Shown: positions 43,985 through 56,030 of the stretch, piece after piece | Layout: each line of letters starts with the position of its first letter | Position numbering within the stretch: position 1 is the stretch's first letter | Assembly: GCA_958298945.1 (NCBI GenBank) | Contig: OY282608.1 | Coordinates: forward strand, 11,447,933-11,511,932 | Source: Atherix ibis | Taxonomy: Eukaryota > Arthropoda > Insecta > Diptera > Athericidae | Reading direction: 5' to 3' | Length of the DNA stretch: 64,000 bases | Translations under genes and position numbers: made by a program | The notes under the pieces: generated by a model | Databases searched by the model: none | What the model saw: the letters and a program-made list of their open reading frames with translations, nothing else | Told to the model about the DNA's origin: nothing

Positions 43985-46277
43985 GTTTGTTGGTTTGTTG
44001 TTTGGTTGGTTTGTTGGTTTGTTGGTTTGTTGGTTTGTTAGTTTGTTGGTTTGTTGGTTTGTTGGTTTGTTGGCTTATTGACTTGTTGGTTTGTTGGTTT
44101 GTTCGTTTGTTGGTTTGTTGGTTTGTTATTTTGTTGGTTTGTTGGCTTTTTGGTTTGTTGGTTTGTTGGCTTGTTGGTTTGTTAGTTTGTTTGTGTGTTT
44201 GTTTGTTGGCTTGTTGGCTTGTTGGTTTGTTGGTTTGTTGGTTTGTTGGTTTGTTGCTTAGTTCGTTTTTTGGTTTGTTGGCTTGTTGGTTTGTTCGTTT
44301 GTTGGTTGGTTGGTTACTTGGTTTGTTGGTTTGTTGGTTTATTGGTTTGTTGGTTTGTTGGTTTGTTGGTTTGTTAGTTTGTTCGTTTGTTGGTTTGTTG
44401 GTTTGTTCGTTTGTAGGTTTGTTGGTTTGTTGGCTTGTTGGCTTGTTGGCTTATTGGTTTGTTGGCTTGTTGGTTTGTTCGTTTTTTTTGGTTTGTTGGC
44501 TTGTTGGTTTGTTGGCTTGTTGGTTTGTTGGTTTGTTGGTTTGTTGGTTTGTTGGTTTGTTGGCTTGTTAGCTTGTTGGTGTGTTGGTTTGTTGGTTTGT
44601 TGGTTTGTTGGTTTATTGGTTTGTTGGTTTGTTGGTTTGTTGGTTTGTTGGTGTGTTCGCTTATTGGCTTGTTGGTTTGTTGGTTAGTTCGTTTGTTGGT
44701 TTGTTGGTTTGTTGGTTTGTTGGTTTGTTGGTTTGTTGGTTTGTTGGTTTGTTGGTTTGTTGGCTTGCTGGTTTGTTCGTTTGTTGGCTTTTTGGTTTGT
44801 TGGTTTGTTTGTTTGTTGGTTTGTTGGTTTATTGGTTTGTTCGTTTTTTGGTTTGTTGGTTTGTTGGTTTGTTGGCTTGTTGGTTTGTTGGTTTGTTGGT
44901 TGTTTGGTTTGTTGGTTTGTTGGTTTGTTGGTTTGTTGGCTTATTGATTTGTTGGTTTGTTGGTTTGTTCGTTTGTTGGTTTGTTGGTTTGTTGTTTTGT
45001 TGGATTGTTGGCTTGTTGGTTTGTTGGTTTGTTGGCTTGTTGGTTTGTTGGTTTTTTGGTTTGTTGGTTTATTGGTTTGTTGGTTTGTTGGTTTGTTGGT
45101 TTGTTGGTTTGTTGGTTTGTTGGTTAGTTGGTTTGTTGGTTTGTTGGTTTGTTGGTTTGTTGGCTTGTTGGTTTGTTGGTTTGTTAGTTTGTTGGTGTGT
45201 TTGTTTGTTGGCTTGTTGCTTTTTGGTTTGTTGGTTTGTTGGTTTGTTGGTTTGTTGCTTTGTTCGTTTTTTGGTTTGTGGCTTGTTGGTTTGTTCGTTT
45301 GTTGGTTTGTTGGTTACTTGGTTTGTTGGCTTGTTGGTTTGTTGGTTTGTTGGTTTGTTAGTTTGTTGGTTTGTTGGTTTTTTCGTTTGTTGGTTTGTTT
45401 ATTTGTTCGTTTGTTGGTTTGCTGGTTTGTTGGTTTGCTGGTTTGTTGGTTTGTCGGCTTGTTGGCTTGTTGGTTTGTTGATTTGTTGGTTTGTTGGTTT
45501 GTTGGCTTGTTGGTTTTGTTGGTTTGTTGGTTTGTTGGCTTGTTGGCTTGCTGGTTTGTTGGTTTGTTGGCTTGTTGGTTTTTTGGTTTGTTAGTTGGTT
45601 TGTTTGTTGGTTTGTTGGTTTGTTCGTTTGTTGGTTTGTTGGCTTGTTGGTTTGTTGGCTTGTTGGTTTGTTGGTTTGTTGGCCTGTTGGTTTGCTGGTT
45701 TGTTGGCTTGTTGGCTTGTTGGTTTGTTCGTTTGTTCGTTTGTTGGTTTGTTGGTTTGTTGGTTTGTTGGTTTTTTGGTTTGTTGGTTTTTTGGTTTGTT
45801 GGCTTTTTGGCTTGTTGGTTTGTTGGTTAGTTGGTTTGTTGGTTTGTTTGTTTGTTAGTTTGTTGGTTTGTTGGTTTGTTGTTTTTTGGTTTGTTGGTTT
45901 TTTGGTTTGTTGCTTTGTTGGTTTGTTGGTTTGTTGACTTGTTGGTTTTTTGGTTTGTTGGTTTGTTGGTTTGTTGGTTTGTTGGTTTGTTGGTTTGTTG
46001 GTTTGTTGGTTTGTTGGCTTGTTGGTTTTTTGGTTTGTTGGTTTGTTGGTTTGTTGCTTTGTTCGTTTTTTGGTTTGTTGGCTTGTTGGCTTGTTGGTTT
46101 TTTGGTTTGTTGGTTTGTTTCTTTGTTGGTTTGTTGGTTTGTTGGTTTGGTGGTTTGTTGGTTTGTTGGTTTGTTGGTTTGTTGGTTTGTTTGTTTGTTG
46201 GTTTGTTGGTTTGTTGGTTTGTTGGTTTGTTGGTTTGTTGGCTTATTGGCTTGTTGGTTTGTTGGTTTGTTCGTTTG
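43985..46277. repeat. Family D higher-order repeat, first copy of the series
   Basis: Shares variant order with about 47.2-49.6 kb (offset 3200 at the first anchor, TTTGGTTGG at 44001/47201, then 3240-3248). Anchors are TTGTTATTTTG near 44125, GCTTAGTTCG near 44257, the eight-T run near 44484, TTCGCTTATT near 44659, TTTATTTGTTCG near 45398 and GGCCTGTT near 45681. It differs from the next copies in several points, for example a second GGTTTGCTGG near 45438 and GGTTTTATGG missing here but present near 47383. Confidence 0.82.
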
Positions 46278-49200
46278 TTGGTTTGTTGGTTTGTTGTTTT
46301 GTTGGATTGTTGGTTTGTTGGTTTGTTGGTTTGTTGGCTTGTTGGTTTGTTAGTTTTTTGGTTTGTTGGTTTGTTGGTTTGTTGGTTTGTTGGTTTGTTG
46401 GTTTGTTGGTTTGTTGGTTTGTTGGTTTGTTGGTTTGTTGGTTTGTTTGTTTGTTGGTTTGTTGGCTTGTTAGCTTGTTGGTGTGTTGGTTTGTTGGTTT
46501 GTTGGTTTATTGGTATGCTGTTTTGTTGGCTTGTTGGATTGTTGGTTTGTTGTTTTCTTTGTTTGTTGGTTTGTTCGTTTGTTGGTTTGTTGGTTTTTTG
46601 GTTTGTTTCTTTGTTGGTTTGTTGGTTTGTTGGTTTGTTGGTTTGTTGGTTTGTTGGTTTGTTGGTTTGTTGGTTTGTTGGTTTGTTGGTTTGTTTGTTT
46701 GTTGGTTTGTTGGTTTGTTGGTTTGTTGGTTTGTTGGTTTGTTGGTTTGTTGGCTTATTGGCTTGTTGGTTTGTTGGTTTGTTCGTTTGTTGGTTTGTTG
46801 GTTTGTTGGTTTGTTGGTTTGTTGGTTTGTTGGTTTGTTGGCTTGTTGGCTTGTTGGTTTGTTGGTTTGTTAGTTTGTTTGTGTGTTTGTTTGTTGGATT
46901 GTTGGCTTGTTGGTTTGTTGGTTTGTTGGTTTGTTGCTTTGTTCGTTTTTTGGTTTGTTGGCTTGTTGGTTTGTTCGTTTGTTGGTTGGTTGGTTACTTG
47001 GTTTGTTGGTTTGTTGGTTTATTGGTTTTATGGTTTGTTGGTTTGTTAGTTTGTTCGTTTGTTGGTTTGTTGGTTTGTTCGTTTGTTGGTTTGTTGGCTT
47101 GTTGGTTTGTTTGTTTGTTGGTTGTTTGGTTTGTTGGTTTGTTGGTTTGTTGGTTTGTTGGTTTGTTGGCTTATTGATTTGTTGGTTTGTTGGTTTGTTG
47201 TTTGGTTGGTTTGTTGGTTTGTTGGTTTGTTGGTTTGTTGGTTTGTTGGTTTGTTGGTTTGTTGGTTTGTTTGTTTGTTGGTTTGTTGGTTTGTTGGTTT
47301 GGTGGTTTGTTGGTTTGTTGGCTTATTGACTTGTTGGTTTGTTGGTTTGTTCGTTTGTTGGTTTGTTGGTTTGTTATTTTGTTGGTTTTATGGCTTTTTG
47401 GTTTGTTGGTTTGTTGGCTTGTTGGTTTGTTAGTTTGTTTGTGTGTTTGTTTGTTGGCTTGTTGGCTTGTTGGTTTGTTGGTTTGTTGGTTTGTTGGTTT
47501 GTTGCTTAGTTCGTTTTTTGGTTTGTTGGCTTGTTGGTTTGTTCGTTTGTTGGTTGGTTGGTTACTTGGTTTGTTGGTTTGTTGGTTTATTGGTTTGTTG
47601 GTTTGTTGGTTTGTTAGTTTGTTCGTTTGTTGGTTTGTTGGTTTGTTCGTTTGTAGGTTTGTTGGTTTGTTGGCTTGTTGGCTTGTTGGCTTATTGGTTT
47701 GTTGGCTTGTTGGTTTGTTCGTTTTTTTTGGTTTGTTGGCTTGTTGGTTTGTTGGCTTGTTGGTTTGTTGGTTTGTTGGTTTGTTGGTTTGTTGGTTTGT
47801 TGGCTTGTTAGCTTGTTGGTGTGTTGGTTTGTTGGTTTGTTGGTTTGTTGGTTTATTGGTTTGTTGGTTTGTTGGTTTGTTGGTTTGTTGGTGTGTTCGC
47901 TTATTGGGTTGTTGGTTTGTTGGTTAGTTCGTTTGTTGGTTTGTTGGTTTGTTGGTTTGTTGGTTTGTTGGTTTGTTGGTTTGTTGGTTTGTTGGTTTGT
48001 TGGTTTGTTGGTTTGTTGGTTTGTTGGCTTGCTGGTTTGTTCGTTTGTTGGGTTTTTGGTTTGTTGGTTTGTTTGTTTGTTGGTTTGTTGGTTTATTGGT
48101 TTGTTCATTTTTTGGTTTGTTGGTTTGTTGGTTTGTTGGCTTGTTGGTTTGTTGGTTTGTTGGTTGTTTGGTTTGTTGGTTTGTTGGTTTGTTGGTTTGT
48201 TGGTTTGTTGGCTTATTGATTTGTTGGTTTGTTCGTTTGTTGGTTTGTTGGTTTGTTGTTTTGTTGGATTGTTGGCTTGTTGGTTTGTTGGTTTGTTGGC
48301 TTGTTGGTTTGTTGGTTTTTTGGTTTGTTGGTTTATTGGTTTGTTGGTTTGTTGGTTTGTTGGTTTGTTGGTTTGTTGGTTTGTTGGTTAGTTGGTTTGT
48401 TGGTTTGTTGGTTTGTTGGTTTGTTGGCTTGTTGGTTTGTTGGTTTGTTAGTTTGTTGGTGTGTTTGTTTGTTGGCTTGTTGCTTTTTGGTTTGTTGGTT
48501 TGTTGGTTTGTTGGTTTGTTGCTTTGTTCGTTTTTTGGTTTGTGGCTTGTTGGTTTGTTCGTTTGTTGGTTTGTTGGTTACTTGGTTTGTTGGCTTGTTG
48601 GTTTGTTGGTTTGTTGGTTTGTTAGTTTGTTGGTTTGTTGGTTTTTTCGTTTGTTGGTTTGTTTATTTGTTCGTTTGTTGGTTTGCTGGTTTGTTGGTTT
48701 GTCGGCTTGTTGGCTTGTTGGTTTGTTGATTTGTTGGTTTGTTGGTTTGTTGGCTTGTTGGTTTTGTTGGTTTGTTGGTTTGTTGGCTTGTTGGCTTGTT
48801 GGTTTGTTGGTTTGTTGGCTTGTTGGTTTTTTGGTTTGTTGGTTGGTTTGTTAGTTGGTTTGTTGGTTTGTTCGTTTGTTGGTTTGTTGGCTTGTTGGTT
48901 TGTTGGCTTGTTGGTTTGTTGGTTTGTTGGCCTGTTGGTTTGCTGGTTTGTTGGCTTGTTGGCTTGTTGGTTTGTTCGTTTGTTCGTTTGTTGGTTTGTT
49001 GGTTTGTTGGTTTGTTGGTTTTTTGGTTTGTTGGTTTTTTGGTTTGTTGGCTTCTTGGCTTGTTGGTTTGTTGGTTAGTTGGTTTGTTGGTTTGTTTGTT
49101 TGTTGGTTTGTTGGTTTGTTGGTTTGTTGTTTTTTGGTTTGTTGGTTTTTTGGTTTGTTGCTTTGTTGGTTTGTTGGTTTGTTGACTTGTTGGTTTTTTG

Positions 49201-49653
49201 GTTTGTTGGTTTGTTGGTTTGTTGGTTTCTTGGCTTGTTGGTTTTTTGGTTTGTTGGTTTGTTGGTTTGTTGCTTTGTTCGTTTTTTGGTTTGTTGGCTT
49301 GTTGGCTTGTTGGTTTTTTGGTTTGTTGGTTTGTTTCTTTGTTGGTTTGTTGGTTTGTTGGTTTGGTGGTTTGTTGGTTTGTTGGTTTGTTGGTTTGTTG
49401 GTTTGTTTGTTTGTTGGTTTGTTGGTTTGTTGGTTTGTTGGCTTATTGGCTTGTTGGTTTGTTGGTTTGTTCATTTGTTGGTTTGTTGGTTTGTTGTTTT
49501 GTTGGATTGTTGGCTTGTTGGTTTGTTGGTTTGTTGGCTTGTTGGTTTGTTAGTTTTTTGGTTTGTTAATTTGTTGGTTTGTTGGTTTGTTGGTTTGTTG
49601 GTTTGTTGGTTTGTTGGTTTGTTGGTTTGTTGGTTTGTTGGTTTGTTGGTTTG
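46278..49653. repeat. Near-identical 3.37 kb tandem duplication, copy 1
   Basis: Bases 46278-49653 recur at 49654-53021 with offset 3376, changing once to 3368 (one 8 bp unit) in the pure run near 47.94-48.02 kb / 51.3-51.4 kb. Every rare variant I compared is present in both: GGTATGCTG, TTGTTTTCTTTG, GGTTTTATGG twice, the eight-T run, TTGGGTTGTT, TTGGGTTTTTGG and GGCCTGTT. Forward translation of 47187-47927 equals that of 50563-51303, and reverse translation of 48851-49474 equals that of 52219-52842. Confidence 0.92.
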
Positions 49654-52600
49654 TTTGTTTGTTGGTTTGTTGTTTTGTTGGATTGTTGGTTTGTTGGTTT
49701 GTTGGTTTGTTGGCTTGTTGGTTTGTTAGTTTTTTGGTTTGTTGGTTTGTTGGTTTGTTGGTTTGTTGGTTTGTTGGTTTGTTGGTTTGTTGGTTTGTTG
49801 GTTTGTTGGTTTGTTGGTTTGTTTGTTTGTTGGTTTGTTGGCTTGTTAGCTTGTTGGTGTGTTGGTTTGTTGGTTTGTTGGTTTATTGGTATGCTGTTTT
49901 GTTGGCTTGTTGGATTGTTGGTTTGTTGTTTTCTTTGTTTGTTGGTTTGTTCGTTTGTTGGTTTGTTGGTTTTTTGGTTTGTTTCTTTGTTGGTTTGTTG
50001 GTTTGTTGGTTTGTTGGTTTGTTGGTTTGTTGGTTTGTTGGTTTGTTGGTTTGTTGGTTTGTTGGTTTGTTTGTTTGTTGGTTTGTTGGTTTGTTGGTTT
50101 GTTGGTTTGTTGGTTTGTTGGTTTGTTGGCTTATTGGCTTGTTGGTTTGTTGGTTTGTTCGTTTGTTGGTTTGTTGGTTTGTTGGTTTGTTGGTTTGTTG
50201 GTTTGTTGGTTTGTTGGCTTGTTGGCTTGTTGGTTTGTTGGTTTGTTAGTTTGTTTGTGTGTTTGTTTGTTGGATTGTTGGCTTGTTGGTTTGTTGGTTT
50301 GTTGGTTTGTTGCTTTGTTCGTTTTTTGGTTTGTTGGCTTGTTGGTTTGTTCGTTTGTTGGTTGGTTGGTTACTTGGTTTGTTGGTTTGTTGGTTTATTG
50401 GTTTTATGGTTTGTTGGTTTGTTAGTTTGTTCGTTTGTTGGTTTGTTGGTTTGTTCGTTTGTTGGTTTGTTGGCTTGTTGGTTTGTTTGTTTGTTGGTTG
50501 TTTGGTTTGTTGGTTTGTTGGTTTGTTGGTTTGTTGGTTTGTTGGCTTATTGATTTGTTGGTTTGTTGGTTTGTTGTTTGGTTGGTTTGTTGGTTTGTTG
50601 GTTTGTTGGTTTGTTGGTTTGTTGGTTTGTTGGTTTGTTGGTTTGTTTGTTTGTTGGTTTGTTGGTTTGTTGGTTTGGTGGTTTGTTGGTTTGTTGGCTT
50701 ATTGACTTGTTGGTTTGTTGGTTTGTTCGTTTGTTGGTTTGTTGGTTTGTTATTTTGTTGGTTTTATGGCTTTTTGGTTTGTTGGTTTGTTGGCTTGTTG
50801 GTTTGTTAGTTTGTTTGTGTGTTTGTTTGTTGGCTTGTTGGCTTGTTGGTTTGTTGGTTTGTTGGTTTGTTGGTTTGTTGCTTAGTTCGTTTTTTGGTTT
50901 GTTGGCTTGTTGGTTTGTTCGTTTGTTGGTTGGTTGGTTACTTGGTTTGTTGGTTTGTTGGTTTATTGGTTTGTTGGTTTGTTGGTTTGTTAGTTTGTTC
51001 GTTTGTTGGTTTGTTGGTTTGTTCGTTTGTAGGTTTGTTGGTTTGTTGGCTTGTTGGCTTGTTGGCTTATTGGTTTGTTGGCTTGTTGGTTTGTTCGTTT
51101 TTTTTGGTTTGTTGGCTTGTTGGTTTGTTGGCTTGTTGGTTTGTTGGTTTGTTGGTTTGTTGGTTTGTTGGTTTGTTGGCTTGTTAGCTTGTTGGTGTGT
51201 TGGTTTGTTGGTTTGTTGGTTTGTTGGTTTATTGGTTTGTTGGTTTGTTGGTTTGTTGGTTTGTTGGTGTGTTCGCTTATTGGGTTGTTGGTTTGTTGGT
51301 TAGTTCGTTTGTTGGTTTGTTGGTTTGTTGGTTTGTTGGTTTGTTGGTTTGTTGGTTTGTTGGTTTGTTGGTTTGTTGGTTTGTTGGTTTGTTGGCTTGC
51401 TGGTTTGTTCGTTTGTTGGGTTTTTGGTTTGTTGGTTTGTTTGTTTGTTGGTTTGTTGGTTTATTGGTTTGTTCATTTTTTGGTTTGTTGGTTTGTTGGT
51501 TTGTTGGCTTGTTGGTTTGTTGGTTTGTTGGTTGTTTGGTTTGTTGGTTTGTTGGTTTGTTGGTTTGTTGGTTTGTTGGCTTATTGATTTGTTGGTTTGT
51601 TCGTTTGTTGGTTTGTTGGTTTGTTGTTTTGTTGGATTGTTGGCTTGTTGGTTTGTTGGTTTGTTGGCTTGTTGGTTTGTTGGTTTTTTGGTTTGTTGGT
51701 TTATTGGTTTGTTGGTTTGTTGGTTTGTTGGTTTGTTGGTTTGTTGGTTTGTTGGTTAGTTGGTTTGTTGGTTTGTTGGTTTGTTGGTTTGTTGGCTTGT
51801 TGGTTTGTTGGTTTGTTAGTTTGTTGGTGTGTTTGTTTGTTGGCTTGTTGCTTTTTGGTTTGTTGGTTTGTTGGTTTGTTGGTTTGTTGCTTTGTTCGTT
51901 TTTTGGTTTGTGGCTTGTTGGTTTGTTCGTTTGTTGGTTTGTTGGTTACTTGGTTTGTTGGCTTGTTGGTTTGTTGGTTTGTTGGTTTGTTAGTTTGTTG
52001 GTTTGTTGGTTTTTTCGTTTGTTGGTTTGTTTATTTGTTCGTTTGTTGGTTTGCTGGTTTGTTGGTTTGTCGGCTTGTTGGCTTGTTGGTTTGTTGATTT
52101 GTTGGTTTGTTGGTTTGTTGGCTTGTTGGTTTTGTTGGTTTGTTGGTTTGTTGGCTTGTTGGCTTGTTGGTTTGTTGGTTTGTTGGCTTGTTGGTTTTTT
52201 GGTTTGTTGGTTGGTTTGTTAGTTGGTTTGTTGGTTTGTTCGTTTGTTGGTTTGTTGGCTTGTTGGTTTGTTGGCTTGTTGGTTTGTTGGTTTGTTGGCC
52301 TGTTGGTTTGCTGGTTTGTTGGCTTGTTGGCTTGTTGGTTTGTTCGTTTGTTCGTTTGTTGGTTTGTTGGTTTGTTGGTTTGTTGGTTTTTTGGTTTGTT
52401 GGTTTTTTGGTTTGTTGGCTTCTTGGCTTGTTGGTTTGTTGGTTAGTTGGTTTGTTGGTTTGTTTGTTTGTTGGTTTGTTGGTTTGTTGGTTTGTTGTTT
52501 TTTGGTTTGTTGGTTTTTTGGTTTGTTGCTTTGTTGGTTTGTTGGTTTGTTGACTTGTTGGTTTTTTGGTTTGTTGGTTTGTTGGTTTGTTGGTTTCTTG

Positions 52601-53021
52601 GCTTGTTGGTTTTTTGGTTTGTTGGTTTGTTGGTTTGTTGCTTTGTTCGTTTTTTGGTTTGTTGGCTTGTTGGCTTGTTGGTTTTTTGGTTTGTTGGTTT
52701 GTTTCTTTGTTGGTTTGTTGGTTTGTTGGTTTGGTGGTTTGTTGGTTTGTTGGTTTGTTGGTTTGTTGGTTTGTTTGTTTGTTGGTTTGTTGGTTTGTTG
52801 GTTTGTTGGCTTATTGGCTTGTTGGTTTGTTGGTTTGTTCATTTGTTGGTTTGTTGGTTTGTTGTTTTGTTGGATTGTTGGCTTGTTGGTTTGTTGGTTT
52901 GTTGGCTTGTTGGTTTGTTAGTTTTTTGGTTTGTTAATTTGTTGGTTTGTTGGTTTGTTGGTTTGTTGGTTTGTTGGTTTGTTGGTTTGTTGGTTTGTTG
53001 GTTTGTTGGTTTGTTGGTTTG
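49654..53021. repeat. Near-identical 3.37 kb tandem duplication, copy 2
   Basis: Partner of 46278-49653. The junction at about 49654 fuses TTTGTTTGTTTGTTGG to GTTTTGTTGGATTG. The start of the unit near 46278 and the end near 53022 have different neighbours, as expected for a single unequal exchange or an assembly-level tandem duplication. I saw no private substitution in this copy. Confidence 0.92.
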
Positions 53022-53900
53022 TTTGTTTGTTGGTTTGTTGGCTTGTTAGCTTTTCGGTGTGTTGGTTTGTTGGTTTGTTGGTTTATTGGTATGCTGTTTT
53101 GTTGGCTTGTTGGATTGTTGGTTTGTTGTTTTCTTTGTTTGTTGGTTTGTTCGTTTGTTGGTTTGTTGGTTTGTTGGTTTGTTTCTTTGTTGGTTTGTTG
53201 GTTTGTTGGTTTGTTGGTTTGTTGGTTTGTTGGTTTGTTGGCTTATTGGCTTGTTGGTTTGTTGGTTTGTTCGTTTGTTGGTTTGTTGGTTTGTTGGTTT
53301 GTTGGTTTGTTGGTTTGTTGGTTTGTTGGCTTGTTGGTTTGTTGGTTTGTTAGTTTGTTTGTGTGTTTGTTTGTTGGATTGTTGGCTTGTTGGTTTGTTG
53401 GTTTGTTGGTTTGTTGGTTTGTTGCTTTGTTCGTTTTTTGGTTTGTTGGCTTGTTGGTTTGTTCGTTTGTTGGTTGGTTGGTTACTTGGTTTGTTGGTTT
53501 GTTGGTTTATTGGTTTTATGGTTTGTTGGTTTGTTAGTTTGTTCGTTTGTTGGTTTGTTGGTTTGTTCGTTTGTTGGTTTGTTGGCTTGTTGGTTTGTTG
53601 GTTTGTTGGTTGTTTGGTTTGTTGGTTTGTTGGTTTGTTGGTTTGTTGGTTTGTTGGCTTATTGATTTGTTGGTTTGTTGGTTAGTTCGTTTGTTGGTTT
53701 GTTGGTTTGTTGGTTTGTTGGTTTGTTGGTTTGTTGGCTTGTTGGTTTGTTCGTTTGTTGGTTTGTTGGTTTGTTGTTTTGTTGGTTTGTTGGTTTGTTG
53801 GTTTGTTGGTTTGTTGGTTTGTTGGTTTGTTTGTTTGTTGGTTTGTTGGTTTGTTGGTTTGTTGGTTTGTTGGTTTGTTGGCTTATTGACTTGTTGGTAT
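53022..53900. repeat. Family D partial third repeat with unit losses
   Basis: Continues the series (49859/53059, 50259/53363, 50435/53547). The offset falls from 3368 to 3200 (168 bp, 21 units lost just before 53059), then to 3104 (96 bp, 12 units) and back to 3112. Private changes include AGCTTTTCGGTGTG near 53047, where the older copies read AGCTTGTTGGTGTG. From about 53650 it turns into the GGTTAGTTCG-type pattern of family A. Confidence 0.8.
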
Positions 53901-54820
53901 GTTGGTTTGTTCGTTTGTTGGTTTGTTGGTTGGTTATTTTGTTGGATTGTTGGCTTGTTGGTTTGTTGGTTTGTTGGCTTGTTGGTTTGTTAGTTTTTTG
54001 GTTTGTTGGTTTGTTGGTTTGTTGGTTTGTTGGTTTGTTGGTTTGTTGGTTTGTTGGTTTGTTGGTTTGTTGGCTTGTTGGTTTGTTGATTTGTTAGTTT
54101 GTTTGTGTGTTTGTTTGTTGGCTTGTTGGCTTGTTGGTTTGTTGGTTTGTTGGTTTGTTGGTTTGTTGCTTTGTTCGTTTTTTGGTTTGTTGGCTTGTTG
54201 GTTTGTTCGTTTGTTGGTTGGTTGGTTTGTTGGTTTATTGGTTTGTTGGTTTGTTGGTTTGTTAGTTTGTTGGTTTGTTGGTTTGTTGGCTTATTGATTT
54301 GTTGGTTTGTTGGTTAGTTCGTTTGTTGATTTGTTGGTTTGTTGGTTTATTGGTTTGTTGGTTTGTTGGTTTGTTAGTTTGTTCGTTTGTTGGTTTGTTG
54401 GTTTGTTCGTTTGTAGGTTTGTTGGTTTGTTGGCTTGTTGGCTTGTTGGCTTATTGGTTTGTTGGTTTGTTCGTTTGTTGGTTTGTTGGTTGGTTGTTTT
54501 GTTGGATTGTTGGCTTGTTGGTTTGTTGGTTTGTTGGCTTGTTGGTTTGTTAGTTTTTTGGTTTGTTGGTTTGTTGGTTTGTTGGTTTGTTGGTTTGTTG
54601 GTTTGTTGGCTTGTTGGTTTGTTCGTTTTTTGGTTTGTTGGCTTGTTGGTTTGTTGGCTTGTTGGTTTGTTGGTTTGTTGGTTTGTTGGTTTGTTGGTTT
54701 GTTGGCTTGTTAGCTTGTTGGTGTGTTGGTTTGTTGGTTTGTTGGTTTATTGGTTTGTTGGTTTGTTGGTTTGTTGGTTTGTTGGTTTGTTGGTTTGTTG
54801 GCTTATTAACTTGTTGGTTT
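53901..54820. repeat. 920 bp duplication, copy 1
   Basis: Matches 54821-55740 at offset exactly 920 (115 units). Anchors are GGTTGGTT followed by ATTTTG (53935) or GTTTTG (54851), TTTGTGTGTTTG near 54102/55022 and GGTTAGTTCG near 54313/55233. The GGTTGGTTGTTTTG string also occurs inside this copy near 54488, so a smaller rearrangement is nested in it. Confidence 0.82.
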
Positions 54821-55740
54821 GTTGGTTTGTTCGTTTGTTGGTTTGTTGGTTGGTTGTTTTGTTGGATTGTTGGCTTGTTGGTTTGTTGGTTTGTTGGCTT
54901 GTTGGTTTGTTAGTTTTTTGTTTTGTTGGTTTGTTGGTTTGTTGGTTTGTTGGTTTGTTGGTTTGTTGGTTTGTTGGTTTGTTGGTTTGTTGGCTTGTTG
55001 GTTTGTTGATTTGTTAGTTTGTTTGTGTGTTTGTTTGTGTGCTTGTTGGCTTGTTGTTTTGTTGGTTTGTTGGTTTGTTGGTTTGTTGCTTTGTTCGTTT
55101 TTTGGTTTGTTGGCTTGTTGGTTTGTTCGTTTGTTGGTTGGTTGGTTTGTTGGTTTATTGGTTTTTGGGTTTGTTGGTTTGTTAGTTTGTTGGTTTGTTG
55201 GTTTGTTGGCTTATTGATTTGTTGGTTTGTTGGTTAGTTCGTTTGTTGGTTTGTTGGTTTGTTGGTTTATTGGTTTGTTGGTTTGTTGGTTTGTTAGTTT
55301 GTTCGTTTGTTAATTTGTTGGTTTGTTCGTTTGTAGGTTTGTTGGTTTGTTGGCTTGTTGGCTTGTTGGCTTATTGGTTTGTTGGCTTGTTGGTTTGTTC
55401 GTTTTTTGGTTTGTTGGCTTTTTGGTTTGTTGGCTTGTTGGTTTGTTGGTTTGTTGGTTTGTTGGTTTGTTGGTTTGTTGGCTTGTTAGCTTGTTGGTGT
55501 GTTGGTTTGTTGGTTTGTTGGTTTATTGGTTTGTTGGTTTGTTGGTTTGTTGGTTTGTTCGCTTATTGGCTTGTTGGTTTGTTGGTTAGTTCGTTTGTTG
55601 GTTTGTTGGTTTGTTGGTTTGTTGGTTGTTGGTTTGTTGGTTTATTGGTTTTTGGGTTTGTTGGTTTGTTAGTTTGTTGGTTTGTTGGTTTGTTGGCTTA
55701 TTGATTTGTTGGTTTGTTGGTTAGTTCGTTTGTTGGTTTG
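54821..55740. repeat. 920 bp duplication, copy 2
   Basis: Private changes relative to copy 1 include TTTGTGTGCTTG near 55036, GGCTTGTTGTTTTG near 55048, GGTTTTTGGGTTTG near 55161 and TTCGTTTGTTAATTTG near 55304. Its last part is duplicated again with a 487 bp period. Confidence 0.8.
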
Positions 55741-56030
55741 TTGGTTTGTTGGTTTATTGGTTTGTTGGTTTGTTGGTTTGTTAGTTTGTTCGTTTGTTAA
55801 TTTGTTGGTTTGTTCGTTTGTAGGTTTGTTGGTTTGTTGGCTTGTTGGCTTGTTGGCTTGTTGGCTTATTGGTTTGTTGGCTTGTTGGTTTGTTCGTTTT
55901 TTGGTTTGTTGGCTTGTTGGTTTGTTGGCTTGTTGGTTTGTTGGTTTGTTGGTTTGTTGGTTTGTTGGTTTGTTGGCTTGTTAGCTTGTTGGTGTGTTGT
56001 TTTGTTGGTTTGTTGGTTTATTGGTTTGTT
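55144..56030. repeat. 487 bp tandem duplication (copies at 55144 and 55631)
   Basis: GGTTTTTGGG starts at 55160 and at 55647, an offset of 487 bp. TTCGTTTGTTAATTTG and the TTTGTAGG module end recur at the same offset. Later the offset becomes 495 after one extra GGCTTGTT unit near 55850. The period 487 is 60 units plus 7 bases because both copies contain the off-phase GGTTTTTGGG unit. The second copy breaks off near 56030. Confidence 0.85.

Noticed and set aside
44480..44490. T runs of six to eight bases as terminators or polymerase III stops
   Set aside because: They are GGTTTTTT variant units, or such units with extra T, and recur throughout the array without hairpins or nearby genes.
46278..53021. 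Calling the perfect 3.37 kb pair a certain assembly artefact
   Set aside because: The copies differ by one unit, and diverged relatives of the same unit flank them on both sides, which fits a real tandem series. Without read data neither view can be proved.
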